Shown: in pieces, positions 36,279 through 46,041 of the stretch
Position numbering within the stretch: position 1 is the stretch's first letter
How the letters are laid out: the number at the start of each line of letters is the position of its first letter
Assembly (NCBI RefSeq): GCF_004346195.1
Contig: NZ_SMAK01000002.1
Span: 434,001-498,000, forward strand
From: Tepidamorphus gemmatus
Lineage (GTDB): Bacteria > Pseudomonadota > Alphaproteobacteria > Rhizobiales > Tepidamorphaceae
Reading direction: 5' to 3'
Length of the DNA stretch: 64,000 nt
Notes under the pieces: model-generated
Seen by the model: the letters and a program-made list of their open reading frames with translations, nothing else
The model's database searches: none
What the model was told of the DNA's origin: nothing
Position numbers and translations under genes: made by a program

Positions 36279-37208
36279 ATGGTCACCAGTGCCGGACTGC
36301 ATCACATCACCGCCGCGGCCACCAGCGCGCGCGGCAATGTCCGCTTCTACACCCGAGAACTCGGCCTGCGCCTGGTCAAGCGCACGGTCAATTTCGACGA
36401 CCCCGGCACCTGGCACCTGTATTACGGCGACGAGATCGGCAGCCCCGGCACCGCGCTGACCTTCTTTCCGTGGGAAGGCATCCCCCGCGGCCGCCATGGC
36501 TCTGGCCAGGCCGAGGAGATCGGCTTCGCGGTCCCGAGATCTTCGATTGCCTGGTGGTCCGAGCGGCTTTCCGCCCGCAACATCGCCCACGACCAGCCCG
36601 TCAGGCGGTTCGACGAGACGGTGATCGCCTTCAAGGATGCCGACGGCATGCTGCTCGAACTGGTCGGCACCGACTGGGCCGGCGACATTCGCGGCTGGGA
36701 CAATGGCGACATCCCCGCCGAGCACGCGATCCGCGGTTTCTCGGGCGTGTCGCTGTGGCTCACCGACACTGCGCGCACGGCGGAGGTGCTGACGCGCGCG
36801 CTCGGCTACCGGTCGGCGGGCAAGGACAATGGCCGCCAACGGTTTGTCGCGGGCGACGGCAGGCTCGGCGGCGCCATCGACCTGAGGAAGGTGGACGGGC
36901 CGGCAGGCGGCTTCGCTGGCGGCATCATCCATCACATCGCCTTCCGCGCCGCCGACGATGGCGAGCAGGCTGCGATGGTGAGGGCGCTGCGCGAACTGCG
37001 GATCGGCGCCACCGAACAGAAGGACCGCAACTACTTCCGCTCCGTCTATTTCCGCGAACCGGGCGGCGTCCTGTTCGAGATCGCCACCGACATACCCGGC
37101 TTCACCATCGACGAACCGGTCGAATCCCTTGGCACCGAGCTGCGGCTGCCGGACTGGCTCGAGCCGCACCGCCAGCAGATTGCGGCGGCCTTGCCGCCGC
37201 TCGCGTAG
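36279..37208 (+). CDS. Ring-cleaving dioxygenase-like VOC protein (MhqO/MhqA-like)
   Basis: A 309-residue protein with two glyoxalase/extradiol VOC domains. It starts SAGLHHITAAATSARGNVRFYTREL; metal-ligand candidates are the histidine in LHHIT, the histidine in IIHHIAFRA and the glutamate in GGVLFEIATD. LGLRLVKRTVNFDDPGTWHLYYGDE is typical of the Bacillus MhqO/MhqA group linked to quinone and hydroquinone detoxification. An esterase gene follows in the same direction, the arrangement of MhqO and MhqD. No MhqR-type regulator is nearby. Substrate assignment is an inference. Confidence 0.83.
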   Translation: MVTSAGLHHITAAATSARGNVRFYTRELGLRLVKRTVNFDDPGTWHLYYGDEIGSPGTALTFFPWEGIPRGRHGSGQAEEIGFAVPRSSIAWWSERLSARNIAHDQPVRRFDETVIAFKDADGMLLELVGTDWAGDIRGWDNGDIPAEHAIRGFSGVSLWLTDTARTAEVLTRALGYRSAGKDNGRQRFVAGDGRLGGAIDLRKVDGPAGGFAGGIIHHIAFRAADDGEQAAMVRALRELRIGATEQKDRNYFRSVYFREPGGVLFEIATDIPGFTIDEPVESLGTELRLPDWLEPHRQQIAAALPPLA

Positions 37209-37287
37209 GCGCCGGCCTCGGCGACGCCTTCACCACGCCGTCGGCTGCCGCAAAGCCGGTCCCGGATCGGGAGGGCAAGACGGCAGA

Positions 37288-37322
37288 CCGAAGGCGAACC
37301 GCGCATCCAGCCCGGCCTTCGG
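37288..37322. repeat. 8-bp inverted repeat in the leader between the dioxygenase and esterase genes
   Basis: CCGAAGGC (37288-37295) is repeated inverted as GCCTTCGG (37315-37322), with a 19-base spacer. It lies in the 175-base gap before the esterase start and could form a weak attenuating hairpin. No T-run follows. Confidence 0.35.
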
Positions 37323-37383
37323 CCGTCTGGGAGAAGGCAGAGATTGAAGCAGATGCGGCGTTCGGCGCCGACAGGAGAATGAC

Positions 37384-38004
37384 ATGCCCGTTTCCAGCGA
37401 CTTCGGCTTCCGCCACGCGTTCGAATCCGGCGGCGCGCCTGCCCTGCTCCTCTTGCACGGAACGGGCGGCGACGAGACCGATCTCGTCCCGCTCGCCCGG
37501 CATGTCGCGCCAGGATCGGCGATCCTGTCGCCGCGCGGCAATGTCAGCGAGAACGGCTTGCCGCGCTTCTTCCGCCGTTTCGCCGAGGGCGTGTTCGATC
37601 TCGAGGATGTCGCCCGGCGTGCCGACGAACTGGCCGCCTTCATCGCAGATGCGACGGCCGCCTACGACCTGTCGAAGCCAGTTGCAATCGGTTTCTCTAA
37701 CGGCGCCAACATCGCCGCTGCGATGATGCTGCGTCATCCGCAGGCGCTGGCGGGAGCGGCGCTGATCCGCGCGCAGCCCACCCTCACCCCCGGCACCCTG
37801 CCCGATCTCGGCGGAGTCCCGGTCCTGATGCTTGCGGGTGAGCGGGATCCGATCGTATCGGCCTATGACTGCAGCGGGCTGGCGGCAACGCTGGAGGCCG
37901 CGGGAGCCGAGGTGCGTCTCGAAACGCTCCCGGCCGGCCACAGCCTCACCCAGCTCGATGTCGACATTCTGAAGGACTGGCTTGCACGCCTCACCCTGGT
38001 GTAG
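37384..38004 (+). CDS. Alpha/beta hydrolase, phospholipase/carboxylesterase type (MhqD-like)
   Basis: A 206-residue esterase. Nucleophile elbow GFSNGANIA, an aspartate in [10 protein letters not shown] and histidine in LPAGHSLT complete the triad. The oxyanion loop region [19 protein letters not shown] resembles carboxylesterases of the MhqD/YodD group. AGGAGA lies about six bases before the ATG at 37384. It sits 175 bases after the MhqO-like dioxygenase and 34 bases before rimO. In Bacillus the MhqO/MhqD pair answers quinone stress; a direct role here is inferred from the pairing. Confidence 0.87.
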   Translation: MPVSSDFGFRHAFESGGAPALLLLHGTGGDETDLVPLARHVAPGSAILSPRGNVSENGLPRFFRRFAEGVFDLEDVARRADELAAFIADATAAYDLSKPVAIGFSNGANIAAAMMLRHPQALAGAALIRAQPTLTPGTLPDLGGVPVLMLAGERDPIVSAYDCSGLAATLEAAGAEVRLETLPAGHSLTQLDVDILKDWLARLTLV

Positions 38005-38038
38005 GGAGAAGCCTTCCCGACAACCGGACCATTCCGAC

Positions 38039-39355
38039 ATGCCCCGCCAGACGCCGACCGTCGGCATCGTAAGCCTCGGCTGCCCCAAGGCCCTCGTCGA
38101 TTCCGAGCGCATCCTGACCAAGCTGCGCTCCGAAGGCTACAGGATCTCGCCGGACTACGCCGGTGCCGACGTTGTGATCGTCAATACCTGCGGCTTCCTC
38201 GATTCCGCCAAGCAGGAGTCGCTCGAGGCGATCGGCGAGGCGATGTCCGAGAACGGACGCGTCATCGTGACGGGCTGCATGGGCGTCGAGGAAGCCCGCA
38301 TCCGCGACGCCTTTCCCGATGTCCTCTCGGTCACCGGCCCGCACCAGTACGAGGCGGTGGTCAGCGCCGTCCACGCGGCGGTCCCGCCGGTGCACGATCC
38401 CTTCGTCGATCTGGTGCCGCCGGAGGGATTGCGGCTGACGCCGCGACACTACGCCTATCTGAAGATATCTGAGGGCTGCAACAACCGCTGCTCGTTCTGC
38501 ATCATCCCCAGCCTGCGCGGCGACCTCGTCTCGCGACCGATCAACCGGGTGCTGCTGGAGGCCGAGAAGCTTGTAAAGGCCGGCGTGAAGGAACTGCTCG
38601 TCATCAGCCAGGACACGTCCGCCTATGGCCTCGACCTCAAGTATGCCGAGAGCGACTTCCGCGGCCGGCCTGTCCGGACCCGCTTCTTCGAGCTGGCCAA
38701 GGAACTCGGCGAACTCGGTGTCTGGGTCCGCCTGCACTACGTCTATCCCTATCCGCATGTCGACGAGGTCATCCCGCTGATGGCCGACGGCAAGGTGCTT
38801 CCCTATCTCGACATCCCGTTCCAGCACGCCAGTCCGCCCGTCCTGAAGGCGATGCGCCGCCCCGCCCATGCGGAAAGGACGCTGGAGCGCATCCGCCGCT
38901 GGCGCGACATCTGTCCCGACCTTGCCATCCGCTCGACCTTCATCGTCGGCTTCCCCGGCGAGACGGAGGACGATTTCGAGACTCTGCTCGACTTCATCGA
39001 GGAGGCCGGGATCGACCGCGTCGGTTGCTTCCGCTACGAGCCCGTGGAGGGTGCGAAGGCCAATGATCTGCCCGGTTCGGTTCCCGATGAGGTCAAGGAA
39101 GAGCGCTGGGCGGCGCTGATGGAGGCAGCTCAGGAGGTCAGCGCCGCACGGCTCCAGGCGAAGATCGGCCGCGAGATCGACGTCATCATCGACCGCGTCG
39201 ACGGCGACGGCGCCACGGGCCGCTCGGTCTGGGACGCACCCGAGATCGACGGCGGCGTGTTCATCCCCCACGAGGACGACCTCGCCCCTGGCGACATCGT
39301 GCGCGCCCGGGTCGTCAAGGCGAGCGAATACGATCTCGAAGCCGATCTTGTTTGA
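38039..39355 (+). CDS. rimO: Ribosomal protein uS12 methylthiotransferase
   Basis: A 438-residue radical SAM enzyme that adds a methylthio group to an aspartate of ribosomal protein S12. The N-terminal methylthiotransferase domain has three spaced cysteines ([32 protein letters not shown]) for one [4Fe-4S] cluster; the radical SAM motif CNNRCSFC provides the other. [12 protein letters not shown] and the C-terminal TRAM domain (about 370-435) are RimO-specific compared with MiaB. I use the ATG at 38039, nineteen codons into the open frame, which fits the family start [16 protein letters not shown]. Confidence 0.95.
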   Translation: MPRQTPTVGIVSLGCPKALVDSERILTKLRSEGYRISPDYAGADVVIVNTCGFLDSAKQESLEAIGEAMSENGRVIVTGCMGVEEARIRDAFPDVLSVTGPHQYEAVVSAVHAAVPPVHDPFVDLVPPEGLRLTPRHYAYLKISEGCNNRCSFCIIPSLRGDLVSRPINRVLLEAEKLVKAGVKELLVISQDTSAYGLDLKYAESDFRGRPVRTRFFELAKELGELGVWVRLHYVYPYPHVDEVIPLMADGKVLPYLDIPFQHASPPVLKAMRRPAHAERTLERIRRWRDICPDLAIRSTFIVGFPGETEDDFETLLDFIEEAGIDRVGCFRYEPVEGAKANDLPGSVPDEVKEERWAALMEAAQEVSAARLQAKIGREIDVIIDRVDGDGATGRSVWDAPEIDGGVFIPHEDDLAPGDIVRARVVKASEYDLEADLV

Positions 39356-39459
39356 GGGCTGGAGCTGTTCGCAAAAGCCGAGGATGGGCTCTGCGTCAGG
39401 ACGCGCAACCAAGCAGGGAGTCGGAGGGGCTCATCGAACCCGCGGCACGATTCGCCGCT

Positions 39460-40935
39460 CTACCCGTCGACGCTCTCACGCAGCGGGCGCTCTTCCAGCC
39501 CGAGCAGCAGGGCGAGCGAGATCATCAGGCTCGTCGCCACCGCCAGCAAGACGCAGCGGAACGCGACATCGAAATCCGCGGCATCGCGGGCGGCCTCGGC
39601 GACGAGAAGTTCGATCGACGCTCCGGCGATGTTCGGCAGCCCGACCGCAGCGAGGAAGATGGCTCCGACCGCCGTGACCAGCAGCGCGCTGCCGAGCGCC
39701 CTGGTGAAGTTCAGGAGTGACGTCGCGGTGCCGACGGCGCCCGGATGGACTGCGTTCTGCACCGATACGGTGACCACCGGCAGATGCGTGCCGATGCCGA
39801 CACCGAGCAGCCCGAGCAGGATCTCGATCTCCAGAGCGCTGGCGTTCCCGGAACGCACGGCGATCGCAGTTGCGGCGAGAACGGCCAGCGACAGCCCGAA
39901 CATCGGCGCGCGCTTGTAATGGATGACCTTCGACATCAACCGTCCGGACGCAGTTGCCCCGACCACCACGCCTGCCATCAGCGGGATCAGTCCGAGGCCC
40001 GACCGGGCAGCGTCGAAGCCCAGATGCAGTTCGAAATAGAGCGGCATGTAGACGGTCGTCGCGATCATCGCTCCCATGCCGAAGAACGTCACGGCGGTTG
40101 CGGACCGCACCACACGGTTGGCCAGAACGTCGAGAGGGATGAACGGTTCGTCCGCCGCGCGCAGCCGCACCGCCAGCAACGCCGCCATGACCGCCGCCAG
40201 CGCCAGCAGGCCGAGGATCTGTGGCGAGACCCAGGAATAGGTCGTGCCGCCCCAGGTGAGCGCCAGCATCAGCGACAGCGTAGCCGTCATCATCAGCACC
40301 GCGCCGAGAATGTCGAGGCTGTGCGATCGGTGCCGGACCGGCAGCAGCCGCAGGACCCGCGACGTCATCGCGTAGGCGAGTGCCGACAGCGGCACGTTGA
40401 TCCAGAAGATGAAGGACCAGTGCAGGTGCTCCGACAGGAAGCCTCCGAGCACCGGTCCGGCGACGCTGGCCAGCGCGAACACCCCGCCGATGTAGCCCTG
40501 GTAGCGCCCCCGCTCACGCGGGGACACGACGTCGGCGATGATGGTCTGGGCGAGCGAGATCAGCGCCCCGCCGCCGAGCCCCTGGATTGCGCGGGAAAAG
40601 ATCAGCACGCCCATCGTCGGCGCCAGAGCACAGGCGATCGAGCCGGCGGTGAACAGGCCAATCGCCACCAGCACCATCGGCCGGCGGCCATGGATGTCGC
40701 TGAGCTTGCCGTAGAGTGGCGTCACCGCGATGGCGGCGAGGAAGTAGGCCGTCACGACCCAGGACAGGTTCTGCAGGGCGCCGAGATCGCGGCCGATGCT
40801 GGGCAGCGCGGTGACCACGATGGTCTGGTCGAGCGCGCCGAGGAAGATGGTCAGGATCGCGCCGACGACGACCATGCGCACCTGCGCGATGGCGAGGCGC
40901 GGCGTGCCGGTTGCGATGCCGGGTGTGATGGTCAT
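39460..40935 (-). CDS. MFS drug-efflux transporter, DHA2 (EmrB/QacA) family
   Basis: A 491-residue inner-membrane antiporter with about 14 hydrophobic segments. Signatures include ILTIFLGALDQTIVVTALPS (motif near helix 1), SWVVTAYFLAAIAVTPLYGK, the intracellular loop DIHGRRPMVLVA, and GGALISLAQTIIADVVSPRERG. These typify the 14-TM EmrB/QacA drug exporters; the substrate is unknown. I chose the methionine MTITPGIATG because the 88-residue upstream extension is not coding in character. No EmrA-type membrane fusion gene is next to it. It is convergent with rimO and divergent from fghA. Confidence 0.88.
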   Translation of the reverse strand: MTITPGIATGTPRLAIAQVRMVVVGAILTIFLGALDQTIVVTALPSIGRDLGALQNLSWVVTAYFLAAIAVTPLYGKLSDIHGRRPMVLVAIGLFTAGSIACALAPTMGVLIFSRAIQGLGGGALISLAQTIIADVVSPRERGRYQGYIGGVFALASVAGPVLGGFLSEHLHWSFIFWINVPLSALAYAMTSRVLRLLPVRHRSHSLDILGAVLMMTATLSLMLALTWGGTTYSWVSPQILGLLALAAVMAALLAVRLRAADEPFIPLDVLANRVVRSATAVTFFGMGAMIATTVYMPLYFELHLGFDAARSGLGLIPLMAGVVVGATASGRLMSKVIHYKRAPMFGLSLAVLAATAIAVRSGNASALEIEILLGLLGVGIGTHLPVVTVSVQNAVHPGAVGTATSLLNFTRALGSALLVTAVGAIFLAAVGLPNIAGASIELLVAEAARDAADFDVAFRCVLLAVATSLMISLALLLGLEERPLRESVDG

Positions 40936-41140
40936 GCGGCTGTCCGGAATTGTCTGGCGCCTGCAGCCTGAAGGTCCGCACCGCACCCTATCAGCGGCGC
41001 CCGCATTCGGGGAAGCTGCCGGAACGCAGGGCTGCACCCCGCTGCCGGAATATCGCGCGCCCCCTCCGATCCGCGGGGTGACGGGCCGCGACGCGCGACA
41101 TATGGTGCGGCCCGATCGGACCGAGTTGAGGAGCAGAGAG

Positions 41141-41974
41141 ATGGAGCAGCTGTCCGCCAACCGTGCCTTTGGCGGCATCCAGACGGTACATCGGCACAAA
41201 TCGGCTGCCTGCGGCTGCCCGATGACCTTCGCGGTCTACCTGCCGCCGCAGGTGGCCGACGGCCCCTGCCCCGTCCTCTGGTATCTCTCGGGGCTGACCT
41301 GCACCCACGCCAATGTCATGGAGAAGGGGGAGTACCGCCGCGCCGCCGCCGAGCATGGCATCATCGTCGTCTGCCCGGACACCTCGCCGCGCGGCGCGGC
41401 GATCCCCGACGACGCGGCCTACGATCTCGGCCAGGGCGCAGGCTTCTATGTCGATGCGACGCAAGCCCCCTGGGCCGGCCACTTCAACATGTACAGCTAT
41501 GTGGTGGACGAACTGCCCGCCCTGATCTGCCGGCATTTCCCCGCCGACATGGACCGGCAGGCGATCTTCGGCCACTCTATGGGCGGTCATGGCGCGCTCA
41601 CGGTCGCATTGCGCAATCCTGATCGCTTCCGCTCGGTATCGGCGTTCGCGCCGATCACCAACCCGATCGCCGTTCCCTGGGGCCGCAAGGCGCTCACCGC
41701 CTATCTCGGGCCGGACGAAGCCGCCCAGCGCCGTCACGACGCAACCGCGCTGATCGAGGACGGAGCGCGGGTCAGGGAGATTCTGGTGGATCAGGGCGAC
41801 GCCGACCCGTTCCTCACCGAGCAGCTCGATCCGACGGCTTTCGTGCGCGCCTGCCAGAACGGCGGCATCGCCCTGACGCTGAACCTGCGTCCGGGCTACG
41901 ACCATTCCTACTATTTCATCTCGACCTTCATGGCCGATCACATCGCCTGGCACGCGGAGCGGCTGCGGGGTTGA
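41141..41974 (+). CDS. fghA: S-formylglutathione hydrolase
   Basis: A 277-residue esterase-D-type hydrolase that releases formate and glutathione from S-formylglutathione in formaldehyde detoxification. The triad is clear: Ser146 in AIFGHSMGGHGAL, an aspartate in DQGDADPFL and histidine in YDHSYYFIS. LSGLTCTHANVMEKGE and DTSPRGAAIPDD are family hallmarks. GAGGAG lies nine bases before the ATG at 41141. The glutathione-dependent formaldehyde dehydrogenase that usually accompanies it is not in the window. Confidence 0.95.
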   Translation: MEQLSANRAFGGIQTVHRHKSAACGCPMTFAVYLPPQVADGPCPVLWYLSGLTCTHANVMEKGEYRRAAAEHGIIVVCPDTSPRGAAIPDDAAYDLGQGAGFYVDATQAPWAGHFNMYSYVVDELPALICRHFPADMDRQAIFGHSMGGHGALTVALRNPDRFRSVSAFAPITNPIAVPWGRKALTAYLGPDEAAQRRHDATALIEDGARVREILVDQGDADPFLTEQLDPTAFVRACQNGGIALTLNLRPGYDHSYYFISTFMADHIAWHAERLRG

Positions 41975-42199
41975 GGGCGGACGCAATCTGCATCGACGCA
42001 AGGTCACGAACCTTGCCCGCCTGTTCGCTCGCCACACCCAGCCGCCGGAGTGTCGCCGAAAGCCGGGATCGGCAAGAACCCGACCGCGCCGCCGTGGCCT
42101 TCCGGTCCCGGATCGGCGTCGGCGCCCTCCCGGATGACCGACAACGATCGGGACAGGAAGCGGGCGGATACCCAGTCCGCCGGCATGGGGATAGCCCCC

Positions 42200-43732
42200 C
42201 TACAATGGAATGTTGTCGTGCTTCTTCCAGGGATTCTCGAGGTTCTTGTTGCGCAGCATCTCGAGCGCGCGGGCGATCCTGCGCCGCGTCGAGTGCGGCA
42301 TGATCACCTCGTCGATGTAGCCGCGCTCGGCGGCGACGAACGGATTGGCAAAGCGGTCGGTATACTCCTGGATGCGCTTGCCGATCTTCTCCGGATCGTC
42401 GAGTTCCGAGCGATAGAGGATCTCTGCGGCCCCCTTCGGCCCCATCACCGCGATCTCGGCGGCCGGCCAGGCATAGTTGACGTCGCCGCGCAGATGCTTC
42501 GATGACATGACGACATAGGCGCCGCCATATCCCTTGCGGGTGATAACCGTCACCTTCGGCACCGTCGCCTCGGCGTACGCGAACAGGAGCTTGGCGCCAT
42601 GCTTGATGAGCCCACCATATTCCTGCGCCGTGCCCGGCAGGAAACCCGGCACATCCACGAAGGTGACGAGCGGAATGTTGAAACAGTCGCAGAAGCGCAC
42701 GAACCGCGCCGCCTTGCGGCTCGCGTCGGAGTCCAGGACGCCGGCCAGCACCATGGGCTGATTGGCCACGAAGCCGACCGTGCGGCCGCCGATCCGTCCG
42801 AAGCCGGTGACGATGTTCTTCGCGAAAGCTGCCTGGATCTCGAAGAAGTCCCCCTCGTCGGCGACCTTCAGGATAAGTTCCTTCATGTCGTAGGGCTTGT
42901 TCGGATTGTCCGGGATCAGCGTGTCGAGCGACGTCTCAATGCGGTTCGGGTCGTCGAACGCGTCGATCTGCGGGACGCCGGCGAGGTTGTTGGCCGGCAG
43001 GAAATCCATCAGCCGCCGCATCTGGATCAGCGCCTCGACATCGTTGTCATAGGCGCCGTCAGCGATGGAGGATTTCGTCGTGTGGATCGAGGCGCCGCCG
43101 AGCTGCTCGGCGGTCACGGTTTCGTTGGTGACGGTCTTCACCACGTCCGGTCCGGTCACGAACATGTAGCTCGTGTCGCGCACCATGAAGATGAAGTCGG
43201 TCATCGCCGGCGAATAGACGTCGCCGCCCGCGCACGGCCCCATGATCACCGAGATCTGGGGAATGACGCCGGATGCCAGCACATTGCGCTGGAACACCTC
43301 GCCATACCCGCCGAGCGCCGCCACGCCCTCCTGGATGCGGGCGCCGCCGGCGTCGAACAGGCCGATGATCGGGGCGCGGTTCTTCAGCGCCATGTCCTGG
43401 ATCTTGGTGATCTTCTGGGCGTGCGTCTCGCTGAGCGAGCCGCCGAATACCGTGAAGTCCTTGGCGAACACGAACACGGTCCGGCCGTTGATCGTGCCCC
43501 AGCCGGTGACCACGCCGTCGCCGGGAATCTTGGTTTCGGCCATGCCGAAATCGGTGGCGCGGTGCTCGACGAACATGTCGAACTCCTCGAACGAATTCTC
43601 GTCGAGAAGAAGCGACAGGCGCTCGCGTGCGGTCAGCTTGCCGCGCTGGTGCTGCGCCTCGATGCGCTTCAGCCCGCCGCCGACCCGCGCCACCGCGCGT
43701 CGAGCCTCGAGTTGTTCGAGTATTGCCTTCAT
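42200..43732 (-). CDS. pccB: Propionyl-CoA carboxylase, carboxyltransferase beta subunit
   Basis: A 510-residue carboxyltransferase of normal PccB length. RRVxxGGGLKRI-type start ([20 protein letters not shown]), [41 protein letters not shown] and [21 protein letters not shown] are typical of propionyl-CoA carboxylase rather than MccB. The end WKKHDNIPL is conserved in PccB. It transfers carboxyl from biotin of PccA to propionyl-CoA. It is 8 kb from pccA and convergent with fghA; the 225 bases between them show no other gene. Confidence 0.95.
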   Translation of the reverse strand: MKAILEQLEARRAVARVGGGLKRIEAQHQRGKLTARERLSLLLDENSFEEFDMFVEHRATDFGMAETKIPGDGVVTGWGTINGRTVFVFAKDFTVFGGSLSETHAQKITKIQDMALKNRAPIIGLFDAGGARIQEGVAALGGYGEVFQRNVLASGVIPQISVIMGPCAGGDVYSPAMTDFIFMVRDTSYMFVTGPDVVKTVTNETVTAEQLGGASIHTTKSSIADGAYDNDVEALIQMRRLMDFLPANNLAGVPQIDAFDDPNRIETSLDTLIPDNPNKPYDMKELILKVADEGDFFEIQAAFAKNIVTGFGRIGGRTVGFVANQPMVLAGVLDSDASRKAARFVRFCDCFNIPLVTFVDVPGFLPGTAQEYGGLIKHGAKLLFAYAEATVPKVTVITRKGYGGAYVVMSSKHLRGDVNYAWPAAEIAVMGPKGAAEILYRSELDDPEKIGKRIQEYTDRFANPFVAAERGYIDEVIMPHSTRRRIARALEMLRNKNLENPWKKHDNIPL

Positions 43733-43808
43733 GTCATCAACCCGTCACCAGGATCCTGCCTTGGCCCGGTCCATATCATGCGCGACCGCCGACCGGGAGT
43801 CGCGCCAT

Positions 43809-44573
43809 TCAGACCGGCTTGCCCCCTGCACCAGCCGCCATCGCGACGAGCACCGCCGCGTCGAACTCCCGGCGATTCATCTCACGCCGCCTGCGTGCCT
43901 CGGCATCCTCGCCCCAATGGCTGATCTGCCAGTCCTCGTCCACATGCGCGGCTGTCCAGCCCTGATCCGGCGTCAGCCGGCCACGCGTGACAGCCAGCGC
44001 GATGACCAGCGACCCGGTCAGCGTCGTCAGCACGTGCAGCGCAGCAAGGCCAAGTGGATCGAACGCCAGCAGCAGGTCGGCAGCGCGTGCCAGCGAGGCG
44101 GGGGGCTGTGCCACATGCATCACTCCCTCGGCGAGAACGAAACCCAGCCCGAGTTCGTCGCGTGCCCAGGCGCAGAGCGGGTCCCAGTGGCGCCGCTGCA
44201 ACTCGACCAGCCCCTCCGGATCGCCGGCCCGATAGCAGATCAGGTCGGTTTCGGCGAACCGCGCGATATCCGCCCGGACCGCGTCGGCCCGATCCGCCAC
44301 GCCGTCCAGCGCGGTGTTGACGATCCGTGTCACCGGCATCGCCGCCGGATCTATGGTCTCGCCCTGCGCGCGCCACTCCGCGGCGATCGCTTCGGCAAGA
44401 GCCGGGATTGCCACGGTCAGAGGCCGTCGTCCGGGCGTGCGCAGGGGCCGGCCATCGAGCAGAACGGCGATGCCATCCGCCCGCTGCTCGGTGGCGACAA
44501 CGGTATAGAAGCGCTTCGGCAGCGCCGGTCGCGACAGCGCCTGAGCCTTCGAGATCGGGTTATCGTTGCTCAC
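43809..44573 (-). CDS. ATP12-family F1-ATPase assembly chaperone
   Basis: A 254-residue protein. The ATP12 family helps fold the F1 alpha subunit; bacterial members are mainly alphaproteobacterial. KRFYTVVATEQRADGIAVLL and DGRPLRTPGRRPLTVAIPALAE open the domain, then MPVTRIVNTALDGVADRADAVR, FAETDLICYRA, and DEDWQISHWGEDAEARRRRE at the end. It overlaps the stop of the upstream EamA gene by four bases, so they share an mRNA. The rluC-like gene is normally a near neighbour in this order, as here. Confidence 0.92.
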   Translation of the reverse strand: MSNDNPISKAQALSRPALPKRFYTVVATEQRADGIAVLLDGRPLRTPGRRPLTVAIPALAEAIAAEWRAQGETIDPAAMPVTRIVNTALDGVADRADAVRADIARFAETDLICYRAGDPEGLVELQRRHWDPLCAWARDELGLGFVLAEGVMHVAQPPASLARAADLLLAFDPLGLAALHVLTTLTGSLVIALAVTRGRLTPDQGWTAAHVDEDWQISHWGEDAEARRRREMNRREFDAAVLVAMAAGAGGKPV

Positions 44574-45514
44574 GATGGTCTTCCGTCAGGTCCGATCGCA
44601 TCGGCCGACACACGCGGCGGCCGGTTCACGAGATAAATGCCGAAAGTCACCAGCGCGAGTCCGGCCACCAGGCGCCAGCCGATCGCCTCGCCGAGCAGCA
44701 GGCCGCCGAACAGGACGCCGAACACCGGGGTCAGGAAGGTGAACGCCGTCAGCCGGTTGGCCGGATAGACCTGGATCATCCAGAACCATATCAGGAAGGT
44801 GACGGTCGCAACCACCACCACCTGGAACGCAAAGGCGCCGATCACCACCGCCGAGACGTCGCGCAGGATCGGCCCGAACAGCGGCGCGATCGCCAGCAGG
44901 ACGACGGCCGAGACACCCAGCTGATAGAGCAGCACCTTCTCCGCGGAGATCCGCCGCAGCGACGTCGTCTTGATGAGGATCGTCACCGCCCCCCACAGGA
45001 CGGCTGCGAGAATCGAGAGGAAATCGCCGAAATAGGCGTTTGGCCCAGGCAGGCTGAGCTTGTCGGAGAACACCGCCAGCACACCGAGAAAGGCGAGGAA
45101 GAGGCCACCGAGACTGACCGGTGTGATGCGCTCGCCGGGCACCAGAAAATGCGCGCCGATCGCGACCACGAAGGGCATCGTGTAGACGAAGACCACGCTG
45201 CGGGAGGCGCTGGTGTAGTCGAGTCCCAGCGCGATCAGCGCGAACTCGACGCCGAACAACGTTCCGGCGACGATCCCCGGCACCAGGCTGCCATCGCGCT
45301 CGAACAGCCGCACCTTGCGCATCGCGCACCATGCCAGGATCGCCGCACCGGCAAGCGCAGACCGCAACCCGGTATGGAAGACAGGCTGCAGGCCGAGATT
45401 GACGAACTTCGTCAGGGCGTAGTTCAGCCCCCAGGTCAGGCACAAGAGCAACAGCACGGAAGTCGCGAGGATATCCAGCCTGTCGCGTGATGCGATTGCC
45501 GCTGTATGGGTCAC
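44570..45514 (-). CDS. EamA-domain drug/metabolite transporter
   Basis: A 314-residue inner-membrane protein with about ten hydrophobic helices in two EamA halves (first about 18-150, second about 165-300); LTWGLNYALTKFVNLGLQPV and SLGGLFLAFLGVLAVF are typical. The substrate is unknown. I chose the GTG at 45514, preceded by GGAGA at about six bases, because the preceding 130 codons of open frame lie over a decayed phosphate-transporter gene and look non-coding. It overlaps that gene's last codon by four bases and the ATP12 start by four bases. Confidence 0.82.
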   Translation of the reverse strand: MTHTAAIASRDRLDILATSVLLLLCLTWGLNYALTKFVNLGLQPVFHTGLRSALAGAAILAWCAMRKVRLFERDGSLVPGIVAGTLFGVEFALIALGLDYTSASRSVVFVYTMPFVVAIGAHFLVPGERITPVSLGGLFLAFLGVLAVFSDKLSLPGPNAYFGDFLSILAAVLWGAVTILIKTTSLRRISAEKVLLYQLGVSAVVLLAIAPLFGPILRDVSAVVIGAFAFQVVVVATVTFLIWFWMIQVYPANRLTAFTFLTPVFGVLFGGLLLGEAIGWRLVAGLALVTFGIYLVNRPPRVSADAIGPDGRPS

Positions 45515-46040
45515 GTCGTCTCCGCAGAACTCGGCCCCGCGGACCCGGTGACCGCGTTCGGCATCGATGCCTCCGCCTGTGCCATGCGGAGGGCCGCCTT
45601 GGCAATCCTGCTGACCATGCATCGGTTGGCGTCGATGCGGCGGATCAGGTCGTCCAGCGCCGCGACGGCGATCGTTCCGGCCGCAGTCGCCTCGAGCTTC
45701 AGCTTCAGACCGATGACCGCGACGATCCACGCTGTCGTCGTCGTGCCCACATTGCTGCCGAAGACGATCCATACGGCCTCCATCAACGTCAGCAGCCCTG
45801 CGTTGACGAAGCCAATGGTGGCAACGGCGACGGCGGTGGAGGATTGCACGAGCGCCGTCATCCCGAGGCCGGCCGCCAACCCACGCAGCCTGGTACGCGT
45901 CCACACGGCCAGAATGTCGCGCAACCGGCTGCCGGCGGAGGCCCGGAGGCCGTCAGTGATCAGCTTCATGCCCAGCAGGAACAGGGCTGGAACAGGCCAA
46001 TGCCGCCGATCGGCTCAGCGATCTGTCCGGCACGACCCAT
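45511..46040 (-). pseudogene. Na+/phosphate cotransporter remnant (NptA/PhoU-type), frameshifted and internally deleted
   Basis: The ATG at 46040 follows the RluC-like stop by one base and encodes MGRAGQIAEPIGGIGLF, the usual start of Na/Pi cotransporters. An 11-base insertion at 45985-45995, bounded by a 7-base direct repeat CTGTTCC, shifts the frame and causes an early stop. After it, the +1 frame continues normally as LFLLGMKLITDGLRASAGSR, GMTALVQSSTAVAVATIGF (the QSS motif) and FGSNVGTTTTAWIVAVIGL. Near 45685 it jumps from KLKLEATA to AALDDLIRRIDANR, a C-terminal PhoU-like helix, so roughly 400 central residues are missing. Two lesions make function very unlikely. Confidence 0.78.
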
Positions 46041-46041
46041 T

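Noticed and set aside
44586-45605. 339-codon frame over the EamA gene
   Set aside because: Arginine-rich shadow of the transporter in a neighbouring frame.
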